Assembly (NCBI GenBank): GCA_036186865.1
Contig: AP025053.1
Coordinates: 10,908,255 to 10,972,254, forward strand
Reading direction: 5' to 3'
Length of the DNA stretch: 64,000 nucleotides
Origin: Eustoma russellianum
Lineage: Eukaryota; Streptophyta; Magnoliopsida; Gentianales; Gentianaceae
The position numbers and the translations under genes are program-made. Of the stretch, positions 44,518-56,052 are shown in pieces (position 1 is the stretch's first letter; each line of letters opens with the position of its first letter). A model generated the notes under the pieces. The model saw nothing but the letters and a program-made list of their open reading frames with translations, had not been told where the DNA came from and did no database searches.

Positions 44518-45280
44518 ATATTATGACCTAGAATATTAGGGGCATACGACCCTCCTTACCTCGTTTACATCATTTAATCCATTTGCATTGTCTTAATCTT
44601 CTTGCCATAATCGAGCCAAAGCCCCCCCCCCCATGCAGATCACACGTTATTATATAGATTTGGGTTTCACACATTCATTTTGTTCGTCCACTGGTACTAT
44701 ATAGATTTTTGGCAGGATTCTACTTTTCGTTTGGTGGATGTCCATGAAGAGGAATAAATGCTGCATCTTTGTTTTAGCTTCACTCCTCTTAATTTTCACT
44801 TCTATTGGTCTGTTGTCTATGCCTGTCGTTCGGTCTCTCTTAGGAGGCCGCTATGGCAATGCTTAAGGGAACATTCTCATATAAATAATATTCTGTGGTT
44901 ATTATGTGGTGATTTTAATACTTTTCACTATTTGGATAATTATAGGGGCCAATCCCATCCAGCATTATCATCTTTGAAGGATTTTAATGATTGTATAGAG
45001 GATTGTTCCTTGATGGATCCTCCGTTTCATGGCTTGCGTTACACTTGGGCAGATGGGCGAGACTTAGGTTGTGTGCAGCGCTTACTGGATTGGGTTTTTA
45101 TCAACTCTCAATTTCAGGATGCTTTTGATGATTTGCATCTAACACATCTTCCTAGAGTTGCTTTGGATCATTCTCCTCTCCTGTTGATTTGCGGCATATC
45201 ACGAACAGTGGGTCAACAACCATTTTGGTTTTTGGATGCTTGGCTATCTCATCCGGACTTTCAAGCTTACGTAAAGTAGA
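44514..45280 (+). pseudogene. LINE-3 endonuclease, nonsense mutation in the first motif
   Basis: The ORF2 start (MNIM, 44514) is followed by a TAG at 44529-44531 where LINE-2 has the Trp of the WNVRG motif. Further on, LAIIEPKP, LLCGDFNTF (about 44910), LRYTWADGRD, DWVFINSQF and VALDHSPLL (about 45160) are preserved, that is, all metal-binding and catalytic motifs in recognisable form. A second frame break lies at about 44640-44760. It matches LINE-2 over its whole length. Confidence 0.85.
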
Positions 45281-45301
45281 CTTGGGCATCTTATCCATGG
45301 T

Positions 45302-47017
45302 ATGTATGGCTTTTATCGAAAATTGGCTCGTCTTAAACATGACATACAATGTTGGAACAAAAATATCTTTGGAAATATATTCAACGGAATGGAGCAGTTT
45401 GATGCAAGGGTGAGACCTGCGGAGCAAGCATTTGACAATGATCTCGCAAACGCAAATCGCACGTTATATCATCAAGCCAAAGCTGAATATATTCTTGCTT
45501 CCAAGTATGAATTTGATTCATGGAAGCCAAAAAGCGCGTCTGCGCTGGATTTGTGATAGTAATGCGAACACTAAATATTTTCACTCTGTTGTGAAAGGAC
45601 GTCGTTATCAGCTCTGTATTCAACAAATACATAACTCCACAGATGTCTTATGTGATACCCAGGAAGCCATACAGAATGAAGCGGTTTCTTTTTATACGGC
45701 CTTATTTGCCAAAGAGCATACTAGTGATTACGACCACATTCTGGCGCATATTCCTTGTTTGGTGATAGCCGAAGATAGAGGTCAAGGAGACTATATGGCA
45801 TTTGGATCCGTGGAGTGCCACCGGTCCAAACGGTTTTTATGGTAATTTCTTTCTTTCATGTTGGGATATTATTTATACGGATGTGATTATAGCAGTGCAT
45901 GAATTTTTTTAGGCATTCCACAGCCAACGGTAATGGCTAGTGCATTGATCACTTTGATTCCCAAGGGTGCTACACCTCATACTTTTAGTGATTTCCGTCC
46001 GATCTGTTTGACTAATTTTATGAGTAAAATATGTACTCATATCATAGCGACGCGACTTAATTCTTTGCTTCCAAAGTTGATTTCCCCGGAACAAGCGGGT
46101 TTTTTGAAAGGCTATGACATATCATCTCAAGTGTTGTTAGCTCAGGAGATTATTCATATGTTGGATCGAGGGGGCAATCAATTGTGTCTAAAATTGGATA
46201 TGATGAAGGCATTTGATCGTGTTATTGGGAACATTTGGAGTTATTATTGGCTCGTTGTGGCTTTTCAACAGTTTTTAGCCAATTGATCATTAATCATTTA
46301 CAGAGTACTTGCTTTTTCGTTTTGATCAATGGGGTTCCATGTGGTTTCTTTCGTCCATCTCGAGGAAATAAGCAGGACGATCCATTATCACTGCTGCTTT
46401 TCATAATAGCTTCGGATGGATTCAGTCAAGGGTTGAAAGCTCATGTGGCGGCTGGTCGGGTGCATCATTTTAGATTGGATCGCATGCCCTTTCATATCAC
46501 ACACCTTGGATATGCTGATGATTTATTAGTGTTTTTACGGGGTTCCATTCGTACCCTAAATGCGTTCCTAGAATTTCTCACTTGGTATGAGACTGCTTCC
46601 AGTCAGAAGGTAAATTATAATAAAATTCGCTTTATTCCTTCGTCTAATACTTCATTAGTATGTTAGCAGTGGTTTGAGACAATTCTAGATATGCACTCAA
46701 CTGGTTTGCCCTTTCGGTATTTGGGATCCTCAATGCATAAGGGAATCAATCGAGCATGTTATTGCACAACAATTCTACATCATATTGACACACGCTTACA
46801 TGGTTGGCACAACAGACTATTATCTCAAGCAGGAAGATTGGTTCTATTACGATATGTTATCTCTTCCTACCCTTACATATTATGGCTGTTGGTGGACTGC
46901 CGCAGTCGGTCATTAGAGTCATTGAGCGTAAAATGGCACATTTCTATTGGTGGCACAAATGTCATTGGGTATCTTTGTCACGTATTCAGTCTCCTCGATC
47001 CGAAGGTTTGAGCCTTT
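45302..47017 (+). pseudogene. LINE-3 linker and reverse transcriptase, several frameshifts
   Basis: YGFYRKLARLKHDIQCWNKN opens the linker. RPICLTNFMSKICTHIIATR and GFLKGYDISSQVLLAQEI (45933-46160) are the finger, CLKLDMMKAFDRV (46190) the first Asp motif, then a frameshift near 46220-46235. NKQDDPLSLLLFIIASDGFS (46370) is motif B with G-to-D changes. HLGYADDLLVF (46510) holds the catalytic YADD pair. LPFRYLGSSMHKGINRACY and GRLVLLRYVISS follow. The sequence breaks at EGLSL where the solo LTR is inserted. Confidence 0.85.
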
Positions 47018-47752
47018 TGCCCGTAGAAACAGAAAAGAAAATTAAAAGAAAATAAATAAAACAAAGATGATAAAATCCTAGTTTATTTAAAATTTTGAAA
47101 TTAGGATAAGTCATGAACCAAATATAATTAGGTAAACTAAGATAGAATTTCATAGAAGGAATCCTATTTCAAATTGGAATATGCCTAGTTATCTAAACCT
47201 ATACCTATCTATTTATTACCATAACCTAAGTAAATTACACACTCTACAAACATCTGCCCGCCGCCCTGGAGAAGGGGAAAAAAAAGATTCAGCAAACTCC
47301 CCCAAGCACCCACCGTCGCCAACAACAATTCTATTTATTGCAATTATTTGCCCCCCCCCCCCCTCCCCCTCCAAAACTGCTGTAAATTCCAGAGCTAACA
47401 ACAAAAAGAAAGAAGGGAAAAAAAAGATTGCTGCAATTTGTTGCCATTTCAGCCGAGAGGTGCTTTAAGAGAAAAAGAATAATTTTTGTCTAACATCAAG
47501 TCAAATTCAATCGTACATTGTATTATAGCAATCGATGTAAGTAATCTCCCTATATTTGCGATGTTTTACAGAAAATTTGTAAGTAATCTCCCTATATTTG
47601 CTATGTTTTACAGAAAATTCTACACGTTTATGTTCGTAATAAAATCGGATCATGCATGAGTATTCTTGAACGCATAGTAGTATGAATTCTTTGTATATAT
47701 GTATATATGTGACATAAATCGTATATATTATGCCTAATAATTTTGTGTGTTC

Positions 47753-47755
<3 letters not shown>

Positions 47756-47806
<51 letters not shown>
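47756..47806. repeat. Compound microsatellite (TA)n(TG)n
   Basis: About 26 bp of TA followed by about 26 bp of TG, inside the solo LTR. Confidence 0.95.
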
Positions 47807-48829
47807 GGATTATGTGGTTGTTGAATTCGGTGACATTGTATATGGCCGAAGTTTGTTATACAATTCTGAGAATTCTTGCATTCGGTAAAGAATGTAGAAT
47901 GCAGGAGGAGGATGAACATTGCAATAATATATTAATATAATGTATATTATGACTGCTGAATTATATGTAAAAGAAATTGAAGGTTGTTTGTTGTACGTGC
48001 ACTGCACTGGCCGAATGACCATTAAAGAAATGAGAATTTGATTTCTTTTGAAAAAGTAATATATTAACAAATATATGGTATATATATTAAATTATATTTG
48101 TAGCATAGTAAATTAAAATTTTGGTATGGGTGCATATATGGCCAGCCGCTGTCCTTAGAACGAGGCGGCTGGTATGGTATTTTTTTTCTATATACTAAGT
48201 TGTATGCAAAATGATGGGTGCTTCATAAAGGCTGGGAAAAAGAAAAGTTATATGTAAATTGTTGATTGTAATATTTTCCTTGTAAGCTGAATGACGTACA
48301 AAAATGAAAAAAAGAAAGAAAAAGAAGTTGTGGGTGGGTGGAGTCCTGGCGCCACCCTTGAACTTATATTTGAAAACTGTTTATTTAAAGTATAAAATGG
48401 TATATGATATATCGTGCATATATATGTATATATGTATATATGTTTATGATTCATAATTGTTATGTGTTAGTGATCGGAGAATTATATTGGATTTGGGGAA
48501 AATGGACCGGGGGAGTCTCGTGTACGTATATGCGTGTATATGTGCATGTATAGGCGTGAGCATATGTACGTGTATACGTGCACGACTGAGATGGTGATGG
48601 TTTTAGTATTTAGGATAATTTCGTTCTATTTGGATTATTTGTTTTGAATTATTTGGTATTTGAAGGGCAATTTTGGGTAATTTTGACAAAATTGATATTT
48701 TGGTCAATTTTAGAAATTTGGACTAACTTTGGTATTTGTAAAATGATTTTGAAAGTTGCATTTGCATATTTTTGAAAAATTCATCCTTACAAAGGAAATA
48801 TATCGGTAAGCGGAGTTGATGCCTATTTT

Positions 48830-49040
48830 GGTTATCGAGCGCTGTATATGTAACTACCTCGTCAGGGACAGGGTTTTGGTATGCCTATTTGCATTGCTGT
48901 AGATATAACTACCTCGTCAGGGACATGTCTTCTGTATGCATATTTGGAGCCTTAGTATAGCTACCTAGTCTGGGACATGGTGCAATGGCATATATTTGGT
49001 GCTATAGACATAACGACCTAGTCTGGGACAGGGTGTCTAT
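48830..49040. repeat. Tandem repeat in the solo LTR, about 55-65 bp unit
   Basis: Four diverged copies: AACTACCTCGTCAGGGACAG (48852), AACTACCTCGTCAGGGACAT (48907), AGCTACCTAGTCTGGGACAT (48958) and AACGACCTAGTCTGGGACAG (49012), each followed by a TATTTGG/CATAT stretch. It is comparable in position to the 42-bp array in the complete Tekay-like element. Confidence 0.75.
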
Positions 49041-49926
49041 AGTATATTTAGATTTTTAGGGAATCAATTCACAAGTCTTACGGTTTAAGTCATTTGTAGG
49101 GAAAGTGCTATAGCCATTGCATTATTTTAGACCGTTTTAGCTGGATTTTGGATTTTGGACACTTTGATATTTGGTTTGGACCAAGTGATAGTCGGATTTG
49201 GATTTTGGACATTGGACCGGCTAAATTGGATTTGGAAACTTTGGACTTTTGGTCTTTGACATTTTGGCCTTTGACTTTGGATATTTTGACATCGCGTATT
49301 TGGAAAATTGCTTCATCGATTTTGGATTTGGACTAACCCCTAATTAGACTTTGTTACGTACTTGATTGAACTTTGTTATGTATTTTGTTGGGTCTATTTG
49401 CTCTACTTGCTTTTGGATGTTAGATGCAAAATTGTGAATTTACTTGCGAAGAGAAGCATGCTATTATTTTATGTTGTTATATATCTTTATTACACTTGCT
49501 TCTTCGTGTATGATCCCATGGTAAGTATAGTGGGCTTACTTGCTAAGCGACTTTTTGCTCAAACTACGCTTTAACATTTTTTGCAGATAGACAGGTAACT
49601 GAGTTAGTACACCCAAGGATGATCAAGAATGGAGGTTTCGGGATTGAGGACATTCCAATGAGACTCGTTGAGGATTTAGTAGAGATAGTTATTTTGCTAA
49701 TCGAGGTTTATGTAATTTTGGAGATTTAGTATTTATCTACGTTTGACCATTGTATCGGATTTAGATTTCCCTAGAAATGGATATTAATGATTATGATTAT
49801 TTTGAGTTTTTAAATTTTGATTTCCGCTGACGTGTATTTGTTTCGACTTCGACATCTTGTATCTTCCTTAGTGAAATACGACGGGTGAGTCGTTTTGAGT
49901 ACTAGGGCTCAGGATGGGTCGCTACA

Positions 49927-51200
49927 TTCGCGATCTCCATGCTCTCCAAGATGCTTATTGTTTTTGTATTTGGTGGCATTATCATCAGAACAATACTTTA
50001 TGGAGTGGATATCTGCATGCAAAGTATGGTCATCCGGGGGATTTCCATCCTCGGCTTCCTGACTTACTTATCTGGAAACTTATTTGTCGTTACAATGCCT
50101 TTTGCCTTTCCCACAGCCATAATGATGGTGCTATGTTGCTCTGGACGCATACTTCTTCGGGCCTCTTTTTATTACATTCGGCCTTTGAGGTTTTTCGGAT
50201 GTCACGTCCTACTATATTGTCTTCCCAATTTATTTGGAATAAGCATCAACGTCCAGTTATTAGCCATTTTCTTTGGCGTTTATATCATAGAGCCCTGCCT
50301 TTAGAGGATTATTTAGGCACTTTCTTAGTGATTAAGTCTACACAATGCCCTTTTCGTAAGCAGGCATCTGCGGAGGTCTCTCATTTATTTTTACAGTGTC
50401 CATGAATCCGTCCAATGTGGGCTTTCTATGCATCCTATTTGAATGGTATCTCCCCGACATCTTCGCGGTTATGGACTTATTTAATGGCATGGTGGCTTCG
50501 TTCTACGTCCACCACTCTCACAGGTGTTTTACGGATCGTGGTACCGGGTATTTTTATCTTCAATGTTTGGCGGACTTAAATATCCATTTTCTATGGTGGC
50601 GAACCCTCTTGTACCATGTCCTCTATAATGGCAGCTATCAGATCAGATATTTATTTATGGGGCAAATCACTTGATGGAACACAACTTACGTCAGGTTTCC
50701 AACCATTGTAGCATATGGGAATCTTATCTGCTCTACTCACCAAGCGAGTTCAGGTGGTGCGTTGGTTAGTCCCTCCCACTGGGCATTTGAAGCTTAATAC
50801 AAACGCGGCAGTAGGACGTCGCTTTGCAGTAGGGGTGCTATTTTACGTGATTCTACGGGTGCTTGTGTTGGTGCACTCTCGTTTCGATTGCCATTGGTTT
50901 CTCCATTTATCGCAGAAACCCAAGCTGCCCTTTTTGGTCTTTTTTTTCATGCCTGGTCATCCTAATCTTGTTTTGGAGACAGATTGTCAGGAGTTCTCTT
51001 GGATACTTTCTCAGATAACCCACGCTCAGCCCAACTATCATTTACGGCTATTGCACATTTTGGTCAGGCAGACTCAGACACACATCTTGCATACCTATCG
51101 AGAGACAAATCTGGCGGTGCATTATTTAGTGCAATATGGCTTACAGACTCCCTAGACTAGTTATTTTACCCAGTTCACTTTACCACCTCTTGTTCGTAGT
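49927..51200 (+). pseudogene. LINE-3 zf-RVT and RNase H parts
   Basis: RDLHALQDAYCFCIWWHYHQ continues ORF2 after the solo LTR. SSGLFLLHSAFEVFR, NKHQRPVISHFLWRLYHRAL and VSHLFLQCP give the zinc-binding region. HLKLNTNAAVGRRF (50790) begins the RNase H domain, in which the first catalytic Asp has become Asn. LVLETDCQEFSWIL holds the central Asp, and RETNLAVHYLVQYGL the last motif. Frame breaks near 50396, 50680-50715 and 50850-50950 inactivate it. Confidence 0.8.
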
Positions 51201-51674
51201 TGCGTCTCATTTGATGTTACCACGAGACATCTTTGTCATGCTTAACAATGGCCATGCATATTTATTTGTTGTATATATTCTTAGATACAGGCAACCTCGG
51301 TACGCTTTGTTTCTTCGTTTTGTTATGTTCCATCTTCTGCTTATCTTGCTTATACATTACAATAATGCTTTGTGTTTTCTGCTGTTTCGTCCAGAGATAC
51401 CTGCGGCTATGCATCCAAGTGGTCATACATCGCCCATCCATCCGCTGATCCTACGGGTTGCTTTTGTCATTATGTTTACATATAGGCATAGCTTGCATAT
51501 TTTGTATATATAGCTACTTTGTTTATTTGGATAGGTCATTGTATTTATGCTTTTCTTTCTTTAAGTTTTTAGTGAGACAGTCTCTCACAGCTGATATAAC
51601 CACGGTATTCCTCCGTCATAAGTGAGGGCTCATATTAATAATAAAACGCAGACGTACCGTTCGTCTTTCATTAA

Positions 51675-51740
51675 ATATATATATATATATATACACATAC
51701 GTGTGTATATATGTTGTGTATATATGCATAAATAGATATG
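51675..51740. repeat. TA microsatellite after the LINE-3 tail
   Basis: A TA run at 51675-51693 followed by mixed TACACA/GTGTAT sequence to about 51740. Confidence 0.85.
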
Positions 51741-51829
51741 TACACGTTTTGATTTTCCTTTAGATGTCAGATGTGGTTCAAACAACAAAAATTATGTAAA
51801 TATGAAAATGGAATCATCCAGGCTGTAAA

Positions 51830-52110
51830 CGAGTCGAACCGAACCGAATAATGAGTTTTCTAGTTTGGATTTTAGGTAAATGATAGTTTGGTTTGCTCGT
51901 TTGTTTTAGCAGACTTCAAAATTTATTCGAATTCGACTTGAAAACGTATAATTCTTTAAACGAGCCGAGCAATTTGCAAACATTGAGGCTTGTTTTAGTA
52001 AACGAATCCAGTTATGTGTTAGAACTTGGCTCATTTAATTAAAATTAACGAAAAACTCGAATCGAATACGACTCGAACTCAAGCTGATTCCTAACAGTTC
52101 TGTTCTTTAA
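51830..52110. repeat. Dispersed repeat rich in CGAGCC/CGAACTCG motifs
   Basis: Recurring words such as CGAGTCGAACCGAACCGAA, AAACGAGCCGAGCA and CGACTCGAACTCAAGCT occur in an AT-rich frame. Such motif-rich DNA is a common non-coding dispersed repeat in plant genomes. No ends or target duplication could be defined. From 52110 to 52337 nothing else is recognised. Confidence 0.4.
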
Positions 52111-53147
52111 ATACCCTACCTTCAACAACAATGTTAAAAATACATATGAAAATAGATTAAATTAAGTAGAATGAGCTAGACGAGAAATGAGTAGGTGGAA
52201 AATCTAATTCATCAACCTTATTCATTTTTTCCGAATTTAACAAAATAAGATACAGAGTCATTTGCATATGATATACACGAACAGGGGAGTGGTCCTCTCT
52301 TAAGACATTCTATGAGATTTGTCTAAAGGGAGGATCCTGTAGCGCCCCGGCCCGATACCGTCATCGGAACCAGTGCACCCGCCGTAGTCTACTATGAGAA
52401 CTACGAAGCGTCAAAGCGGATCAAACATACATCATTTATGACGTAAGATAAATCAACGGAAACGTTGATAAATTTAAAACTTTATCCTCATTAATACAAC
52501 CAGAAAGCACAGCGGAACTAAAAGGGTGTTCAGACAACTGTCTAACTTATTCCCAGTACAGCATAATAAACATCGAGTTTTCCAACATAAAGAAAGTAAG
52601 CAACCATCTATCTATTCCCATGTTCGTCATCCCATTGAGCCCACTCGCCGTCGTCTTTGATAAATATCAACTCATATCCAGGCTCACCTGAAAAGGAATA
52701 GAGTGACTGTTCTTAGCGAAATTATCGCCAGCAAGTAACCCGTCTATACACCTTACGGAATCACACACGACGAGTCACCAGTGTATAAAACATTGCCCAA
52801 AAATAAGGTGCTCGGGTTAGCAAATAGCATCTTAATAAGAATTCCTCAAAACCGATAAAGCACATATATGTACACAGATACGGGAACCAACATGTATTTA
52901 AACAACGTATCACATAAGCAAATCATAGACTAACCACGTTTCTTGCATGTCATGTCTTATGCTTCGTGTATCATGATGCATGTACTTCTTTAAAATCACA
53001 CACAACACCCATGCATATGTCTTCTTTCATAAACATGTCATGCATGTCATTTCACAAAACATTTCATCACTTTACATATCATATTCTTCGCGTAGCAGAA
53101 CTTTATACCCTGTGGGTGATCAGTCCACAGCAAACATAACTTTATAC

Positions 53148-53390
53148 CCCGTGCTGAAAGGTCCACGGCCCCATAACATATACTTTATACCCCGTGCTGA
53201 AAGGTCCACGGCCCCATTACATATATCATATATCCGTGCTGAAAGGTCCACGACCCCATTACATATATCATATATCCGTGCTGAAAGGTCCACGGCCCCA
53301 TAAAATAACTTTATTTTCCGTGCTGATAGGTCCACGGCCCCATAAAATAACTTAATTTTCCGTGCTGATAGGTCCACGGCCCCATAAAAT
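53148..53390. repeat. 42-bp tandem repeat array, six copies (left LTR)
   Basis: Units share CGTGCTGAAAGGTCCACGG followed by CCCCAT and a variable AT-rich spacer; starts are near 53150, 53193, 53236, 53277, 53319 and 53361. Because the unit length is divisible by three, an artefactual open frame on the minus strand repeats GAVDLSAR. The right LTR has five units (59504-59700). Confidence 0.9.
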
Positions 53391-54199
53391 ACTTTATACC
53401 CTGCTGTTGATTCACAGATCACGCTTTTATACCCTGCCTTTGCAGTCGTGACTTTTATACCCTGCGACCAACCAGCAGCCATCTTGTCTTTCGAAAACTT
53501 TAAACTTTTCTTGTAAACACGTGTTCTTTCGCAAAGCAATTCTCAAATCAAATGCAAGTGCTCATGTCATGATGCAGAATGCTCGTGTAACATCATATCA
53601 AACGTGTAAACATGCACACACACTTTACATATCAGGTACAAAGTCCTGAACCTCTATCACATCCTGCTCGTATCATTTCATGTCCCTTCGTATTACGAAA
53701 TCATCTCGATTTCACACTTAACCTTGCTCGTTCATACTTCCTCAAACACACCCTTTTCGTACCATTTTGTGCTCTTTCATATTGCTAACTCACTTTGGAT
53801 TCATACCTAACTTTACTCTTTCACACTTAACGTTTACAACTCAAATACACCTCATTCATACCACTTCATGCCCTTTCGTATCACGAATCCACTTCGAATT
53901 CATACTTAACCCTACTCATTCACACTTAATGTTTACAACTCTAGCACACTATCAAAACACTTTGTAATTTATGAGCAATGGAAGATTATAAATGTATCTC
54001 ACACACACATCTTACATATCAAGTATACGGTCTTGCACCTCAAACACTCCCTGTTTGTATCTTTCCAAGTCCGTTCGTCTCACTAATTCACTTGGGATTC
54101 AATCTTATTCTTACTTAGTCAATCTTACCATCTATTCCTCAATTACACCTCAAATACCCTTGCATTTTATGTTCAAAAGAAGTGTATGAAGTTGCTACA

Positions 54200-54530
54200 C
54201 TTACATAGGGCGCCTAAAGGGTCAAAAAGACTTCCAGTATACTTGGAACGCCACATGAGGCGCCTATAGTGACTTAACTAGGCGTTCGAAGTGTTCGGGG
54301 ATGTGCCGTAGATATTGAACGCCTACATGAAGCGCCTAATGTGACATTGAACGCTACATTAGGCGCCTAATGTGACATAGAGCGCCTAATGTAGGTGTTC
54401 GAAGTGTTCTGACGGTTCTAAAATGCAGTTTTTCTGTATGGGAATGCTTCAGGACACATTGAACGCTACATTAGGCGCCTAATGTGACTTGAAGCGCCTA
54501 ATGTAGGCGTTCGAAGTGTTCTGACGATGC
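54200..54530. repeat. GGCGCC palindrome block in the left LTR
   Basis: The perfect 18-bp palindrome ACATTAGGCGCCTAATGT occurs at 54356-54373 and 54468-54485, each followed by GCGCCTAATGTAGG and GTTCGAAGTGTTCTGACG. A more diverged unit precedes them. The right LTR carries the same palindromes at 60677-60694 and 60789-60806. Confidence 0.85.
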
Positions 54531-55482
54531 CAAACTGCAGTTTTTCTGCAGTAACTTCCTCTCCAACACCCTCCTTCTTCAACCCTTCCATTTTCAACAC
54601 TTAAAGATCCATCTTAACATCTAGATTCATCTTACTTAACACACATCTAAACATGAATTGATGCCTAGTCATGCTTAGCAATATCCACTCTAGCCTTCAA
54701 TCATTCACAACCTTCAAAAGATCTCATCAACTTTCCCACAAAACAAGACTACAGCAATGTCATCACTCATCTCTCAATTTCCTGAACTTACTCTCAACGT
54801 CTAAGTGTAGACAATCAACATAAGAGTAGAGCAAGACAATAAGCACGTCAAAATATACACTTTTATGGGCATGTTTGGCAAACAATAAAGCACCACACAA
54901 CTGTTTTTAGAAATATGGCCCAAAGAGCAAGACTTTACACAATTAGCAACAAGACTTACATATAGCAAAGCATTTAAGATAGACAAGACAAGAATACTAA
55001 TGTGTGATTCACGTTTTCTCTTTGTAAGAACATAGGGCCTTAAGTATCAAAATTTACGTAAAGCGTATAGAAAGATTACTTGCCTTGGAATCTAGATAAG
55101 CTTACAAGCGTACTGCAGAATTTTGGTAAGGATTGAACCTAGATCGGCCTTCTTCCTTCCTTTTCTTCTTCTCTTCTTCTTCTTTCTCTCTTCTCCTTCC
55201 CTTTTCTCTCTAGGCGGTTTTCCCTCTCCTCTTTGGTGTGGAAAACGTCCCCTTATGGTGAGATGGGGAGTTATACTAACTTCCTATAACTCCCCCTATC
55301 TCCTAGTAGGGACCTTTTAGGTAATTTCTATTAATTACCTTTAATTCTATTTTGAACCCTTCTTTCTTATTCTTCTATGTTTTAGGTGACTAAGTCTCAT
55401 AACCTACAAAATTAATTAAGTTGTATTTAAGGTTGACCTCTAAGTATTTGAAAATCGTGCTTAAAAGTCACGGGGTGTAACA

Positions 55483-55497
55483 TTCCACCCCCCTTAC
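55483..55497 (-). other. Polypurine tract of the Tekay-like element
   Basis: On the minus strand it reads TAAGGGGGGTGGAA, directly before the LTR start TGTTACACCCC. Confidence 0.85.
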
Positions 55498-56052
55498 AAA
55501 AAGTTTCGTCCTCGAAACTTACGTACCTTAGTCAACGAGCTGAGGATATTTCTCCCGCACTTGTTCTTCGAGCTCCCAAGTGGCTTCATGTTCCGGGTGG
55601 GAATCACTCGCTTCCTCAACACTTGATCCTTTCGGTCCACTAATCTCACCGGTGCCTTTTTATAAATAACATCTCTATTGAGTTTCCAAAAGTTGTGCTT
55701 CGAGCACGTGGCTTGGATCTGTCACGTGCTTCCGTAACGGTGATACGTGAAAGTCGTTATGACCTTGCTCTTATACCGAAGTTAATGCCAACCTATATGT
55801 CAAAGCTCCCAACTTCTCAAGTTTCTCGTAACAACCAATAACGTGGGCTCAGCTTACCTCTGATTCCGAATCTTATAGCATCCTTTGTAGGTGATTCTCT
55901 TAAATAGACCTTTTCCGCCTACATTTACTCCAAAGGCCGTCGCCTGGCACCCGTCCAAAGTCTGCTGCGGTCTTGAGCCATCTTAAGTCTATCTTACATG
56001 ATTTTCACATTTTCTAACGTCTTCTCAAGTAACTCAGATCTTGTGAGGGTCC

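Larger units (their letters stand above)
47018..49926 (+). mobile_element. Solo LTR (Tekay/Del-like) inserted in LINE-3
   Basis: LINE-3 ORF2 is continuous on both sides, so this 2.9-kb block is an insertion. Its right end (GGATGGGTCGCTACA) resembles the GGCCGGGGCGCTACA end of the Tekay-like LTRs read on the minus strand. It also has tandem phrases AACTACCTCGTCAGGGACA (48850-49030) and an intron-like TTTTTTGCAG near 49580, as in related LTRs. The left border is uncertain. A degenerate duplication TTTGC/TTCGC (47016-47020, 49927-49931) may be the target site. No coding sequence is present; the short open frames are not credible genes. Confidence 0.6.
44025..51650 (+). mobile_element. LINE-3: L1-type LINE split by a solo LTR
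   Basis: Plus-strand homologue of LINE-2, with ORF1 tail (44047-44517), endonuclease (44514-45280), reverse transcriptase (45302-47017), then the solo LTR at 47018-49926, then the rest of ORF2 (zf-RVT and RNase H, 49927-51200) and a 3' UTR with the tail motif CCTCCGTCATAAGTGAGG (51610-51627). ORF2 resumes after the solo LTR exactly where it broke off (EGLSL before, RDLHALQDAY after). Many frame breaks are present. The 3' end is followed by a TA microsatellite. Confidence 0.85.
52338..55482 (-). repeat. Left LTR of the Tekay-like element (3' LTR)
   Basis: Begins TGTAGCGCCCCGGCCCG and ends CACGGGGTGTAACA on the plus strand. It contains a 42-bp tandem array (53148-53390, six units), a block of AGGCGCCT palindromes (54200-54520) and a pyrimidine tract (55150-55215). 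The 3145-bp length exceeds the right LTR (3113 bp), mainly through one more 42-bp unit. Confidence 0.92.

Noticed and set aside
47181..47468. 95-residue plus frame with Pro/Lys runs in the solo LTR
   Set aside because: Consists of homopolymer C and A runs; no family resemblance and no partner signals.
53120..53539. 139-residue minus-strand frame with repeated GAVDLSAR blocks, and its 125-residue partner at 59473-59850
   Set aside because: The repeats are the 42-bp LTR array, whose length is a multiple of three; the frame lies in an LTR and differs in length with copy number. It is not a protein gene.
52980..55320. Small frames (107, 66, 65, 61 and 65 residues) duplicated at 59333-61641
   Set aside because: Duplicate LTR sequence of the Tekay-like element, with low-complexity or pyrimidine-tract translations.
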